A stretch of 64,000 nucleotides of DNA, taken from Prado023 sp963818445 (lineage in GTDB: Bacteria > Actinomycetota > Actinomycetes > S36-B12 > CAIYMF01). Positions 61,845-64,000 of the stretch are shown here, in pieces. The notes below the pieces were generated by a model. The model worked only from the letters and a program-made list of their open reading frames with translations. It did not search any database and had not been told where the DNA came from. How positions within the stretch are numbered: position 1 is the stretch's first letter; each line of letters starts with the position of its first letter. A program made the translations under genes and the position numbers. The stretch is from contig CAWFSG010000013.1 of the NCBI GenBank assembly GCA_963818445.1, forward strand, positions 37,954 to 101,953. The letters run 5' to 3'.

Positions 61845-62615
61845 CATCCAGCTGCGCCAACGTCGCGTCGACGAGTGCGGCCGCCCGGCCCCGGAACTCC
61901 TCCACCTCGTCCAGTGATCCCGGCAGCGCCAGCGCCTCCACCTCGGCCCGCACCGTCGCCGGCAGGTCGCGGTCGAGGTAGCGGGCGCCGAAGTCGAACC
62001 GATCGGGACAGTGCCGGATCCGCAGCAGTTCGATCAGCGGGCGGTAGGCGTAGTCCTGGTAGGCAACCGCCGCCTCGGCGACGAACCCGCGGCGCACCGC
62101 CCGGGTGACCAGCGTCTGGAACAGGGGGAAGCGCTCGCGCAGGATCGCCAGGCGTGTGTCGATCCTCGACTGGAGGACCACTCGATCCAGCGGTCGCGGG
62201 TGCGAGAACCCCGGCGCGGTCGAACAGCACGAGCGCGGTTCCGTGGCGCTCGACCTCGAGGAAGCGCTCGCCGCCCGACGGCTCCAGGACGACGAGGTCG
62301 ATGAAGTGCGCGGGATCGGCGTCCCGCAGCGACAGGAACTCCTGCGCGTTGCCGTGCCAGGTCGGGTCCGCCAGCCGCCAGCGGTGGACGATCGGCGAGA
62401 GCCCCTCCAGAGCCCGGTGCACGGCTGCGAAGGTGGCCTCGACGGCGCCCTGCTCCACGACGACGACGAGGTCCACATCGGAGAACTCGTCGGTCCGCCC
62501 GGTCGCGTCGCTGCCACCCAGCGACGCTGCCAGCACCTCGGGCGCTTGCCTCGAGCGCGGTGTGCAGGGCGGTGATGATCTGGGCGCGGGTGATGGGTGC
62601 GGTGCTCGGATCCAT
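61833..62615 (-). CDS. nucleotidyltransferase-domain protein (frameshifted)
   Basis: A minimal nucleotidyltransferase-fold protein of about 259 residues. Catalytic pattern ASLGGSDATGRTDEFSDVDLVVVV (GGS...D-x-D), then HFIDLVVLEP. The C-terminal helical part has YAYRPLIELLRIRH and RYLDRDLPATV. Coding is spread over three frames by extra bases near 62543 and 62195, and probably a third near 61855 that would give a natural end at the stop inside the terminator loop; as written the last frame runs on to 61726. TACCGT ends six bases before ATG. Target unknown; antibiotic- or tRNA-modifying relatives exist. Confidence 0.72.
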
Positions 62616-62690
62616 CCGGTGACGGTACCTCCCGGCGGACCCCGGGAGGGCGGTGGAGGGGCGCCCTGGGGCTTCCGTCCGAGGGTGGAC

Positions 62691-63401
62691 TCAGCCCTGG
62701 GACTGGGCGGCGGCCAGCGCCACCCGCTCCGTCGACGCCCCGGTCACCAGCCCGAGACCCGCAGGGATCAGCTGGGTGACGCACAACGACACCATGATCC
62801 CCGCGACGAACGCCAGCAGCTCGGCCGCGCCGGTCGGACTCAGGGTCCGGCCCACGACGAGGATCAGCAGGGCCCCGGCCACCTCGCCGACGACGGAGAC
62901 ACCGGTGTAGGCAAGGGCCCGCCGACGGGTGCCGCCCATGGCCAGGACTGCGGTGGAGACCGCCATGCCCTCGGGGATGTTGTGCAGCCCGATCGCCACG
63001 GCGGTGATGAGGCCGGCCCGCAGGCTGATCATGGTCGCTGCGAAGGGGACCGCGCCCTCGGGGATGTTGTGCAGGGCGATCGCGACCATGACGAGGAGCG
63101 CGGTGCTCTGCGCATTGCCGAGGGAGGGCAGCAGCCGACCCAGGACCCAGCGAAGGCCGGGCACCGCGAGGAATCCCACGGCGAGGAGCAGGACCGTCGC
63201 CTGGCGGGTCGAGGGGTCGCGCAGGCCGGGTGGCAGCAGCTCGACGGCGCTGATCGTGAGCATCGCTGCAGCGGAGAAGAGCAGGGCGAACCCGACATTG
63301 CGGTCGGTCCAGGTGCGCTTCGCGGCCACGGCGACCCAGCCCAGCAGCGCCGCCGACGCGGCGGCGGCCGAGAGCAGGAACCCTGTCGCCTCAGGCGTCA
63401 C
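62691..63401 (-). CDS. ZIP family divalent metal transporter
   Basis: A 236-residue membrane protein with eight hydrophobic helices. The metal-site signature HNIPEG occurs twice (VAIALHNIPEGAVPFAA and VAIGLHNIPEGMAVSTA), in helices 4 and 5, as in ZupT/ZIP proteins that import zinc and other divalent cations. GTG start; TACACT on the minus strand (63409-63414) ends seven bases before it, so the mRNA should be leaderless. Confidence 0.93.
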   Translation of the reverse strand: MTPEATGFLLSAAAASAALLGWVAVAAKRTWTDRNVGFALLFSAAAMLTISAVELLPPGLRDPSTRQATVLLLAVGFLAVPGLRWVLGRLLPSLGNAQSTALLVMVAIALHNIPEGAVPFAATMISLRAGLITAVAIGLHNIPEGMAVSTAVLAMGGTRRRALAYTGVSVVGEVAGALLILVVGRTLSPTGAAELLAFVAGIMVSLCVTQLIPAGLGLVTGASTERVALAAAQSQG

Positions 63402-63449
63402 CCGAATCAGTGTAGGCAGCCGGTTGTGCCGATGTCATCGGGGTTCGGG

Positions 63450-64000
63450 TCAACGGGCGAGCCGATGGGCGAGCCACTCCAGGGCCAGCGGGTAGCGGTG
63501 GTCGATCCCCCCGTGCCCGGCGTCGAACAGCTCGAAGTGGATCCGCTCGTCGGGGACCCCCGCGGCCGCCAGCTCGGCGCGGAAGGCCTGGGCGCCCACG
63601 TCGAGGTTGTACTCGTCGCGGGTGCCCGCGTCGATCCAGATGGCCCGCAGCGAGCGAAGCGCGTCGGCGTGACCGGGCGCCATCCGGACCGGGTCGAGGT
63701 CCAGCCAGCGCTGCCAGACCGCGGGTCGCAGGACGCCCGTGACCGGGTCGAACGGAAGGACGGGGGTGCCGTCGGGCTCGGCGGAGAAGCATGCAGCGAC
63801 CCCGTAGATGCCCAGGACGAGGTCGTCCTCGGGCTTGGTGAACGCTGTGCGGGAGGTGAAGTCCGCCCACCAGCGGGCGGGATCGCCGTCGTAGGCGCGC
63901 AGCGCGCGGACCACCGCGGCGAACTCCGGGATGTAGCAGAGCTCGTACAGCGTGTCTCCCGCGTGCGTGGCCAGGGCGCCGAACACGTCCGGTCGCAGCA
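63450..64000 (-). CDS. alpha/beta hydrolase, putative esterase (partial)
   Basis: The C-terminal part of an esterase-D/enterochelin-esterase-like enzyme; the 5' end lies beyond the window. The frame is open to the window edge, and RPDVFGALATHAGDTLYE at the edge is the region just after the nucleophile elbow, so the catalytic Ser is outside. Asp is likely in AIWIDAGTRDEYNLDVGAQ and His in ELFDAGHGGIDHRYP. Substrate unknown. Confidence 0.85.
   Translation of the reverse strand, partial: LRPDVFGALATHAGDTLYELCYIPEFAAVVRALRAYDGDPARWWADFTSRTAFTKPEDDLVLGIYGVAACFSAEPDGTPVLPFDPVTGVLRPAVWQRWLDLDPVRMAPGHADALRSLRAIWIDAGTRDEYNLDVGAQAFRAELAAAGVPDERIHFELFDAGHGGIDHRYPLALEWLAHRLAR

Overview
The window is GC-rich DNA from an actinobacterium (Actinomycetota). 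The evidence is strong G/C bias at third codon positions, frequent GTG starts, and several families typical of that phylum: a DUF3263 protein, DUF3027 and DUF2530 proteins, a DUF5709 protein, a bacterial XPB-type helicase beside its helicase-associated protein, the actinobacterial type of phosphoserine aminotransferase, and a lone GroEL with two CIRCE operators. I cannot name the genus. I found no rRNA, tRNA, insertion sequence, phage or CRISPR array.

Layout. 0.2-3 kb: a PAS protein, two Cys-containing unknowns and a degenerate GGDEF protein. 3-8 kb: a PEP mutase-like enzyme, a DUF2200 protein, a HhH-GPD repair protein and two coupled Gfo/Idh/MocA oxidoreductases. 8.2-12.7 kb: a tightly overlapping signalling operon (membrane histidine kinase, two stand-alone receivers, a GGDEF-EAL protein, a lipoprotein nuclease), converging on a secreted beta-helix protein. 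15-25 kb: K+ channel, threonine degradation (kbl-tdh), hydrolase-membrane fusion, threonine synthase with a ThiS-like partner, small membrane proteins, GNAT and LtrA. 25.5-41.8 kb: a housekeeping block with groEL, the XPB helicase pair, cold-shock protein, DUF3027/DUF2530, serC, citrate synthase, pdxH and an ABC exporter.

41.9-59.1 kb is a dedicated nitrate-respiration island. It encodes a MOT1-type molybdate transporter, moaD, moaA, a MogA-MoaE fusion and moaC on the minus strand. Divergent from these are mobA (fused to a DUF6457-like domain) and moeA. Two overlapping NarK transporters follow, then a Cys-bearing HTH regulator and narGHJI. Together they cover molybdate uptake, bis-MGD cofactor synthesis, nitrate/nitrite transport and the membrane-bound nitrate reductase. 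59-64 kb holds a cupin, an SRPBCC protein, a ketopantoate reductase-like protein, a HAD phosphatase, a nucleotidyltransferase, a ZIP transporter and the C-terminal part of an esterase that runs off the window.

Two window-wide properties affect how the annotation should be read. First, at least a dozen otherwise intact genes carry single-base frameshifts, mostly extra bases plus a few losses in G/C runs. These look like uncorrected assembly errors rather than pseudogenes, so the affected genes are given here as whole genes. Second, many genes that lack a ribosome binding site have a -10-like hexamer ending 6-7 bases before the start codon, which is the signature of leaderless mRNAs.
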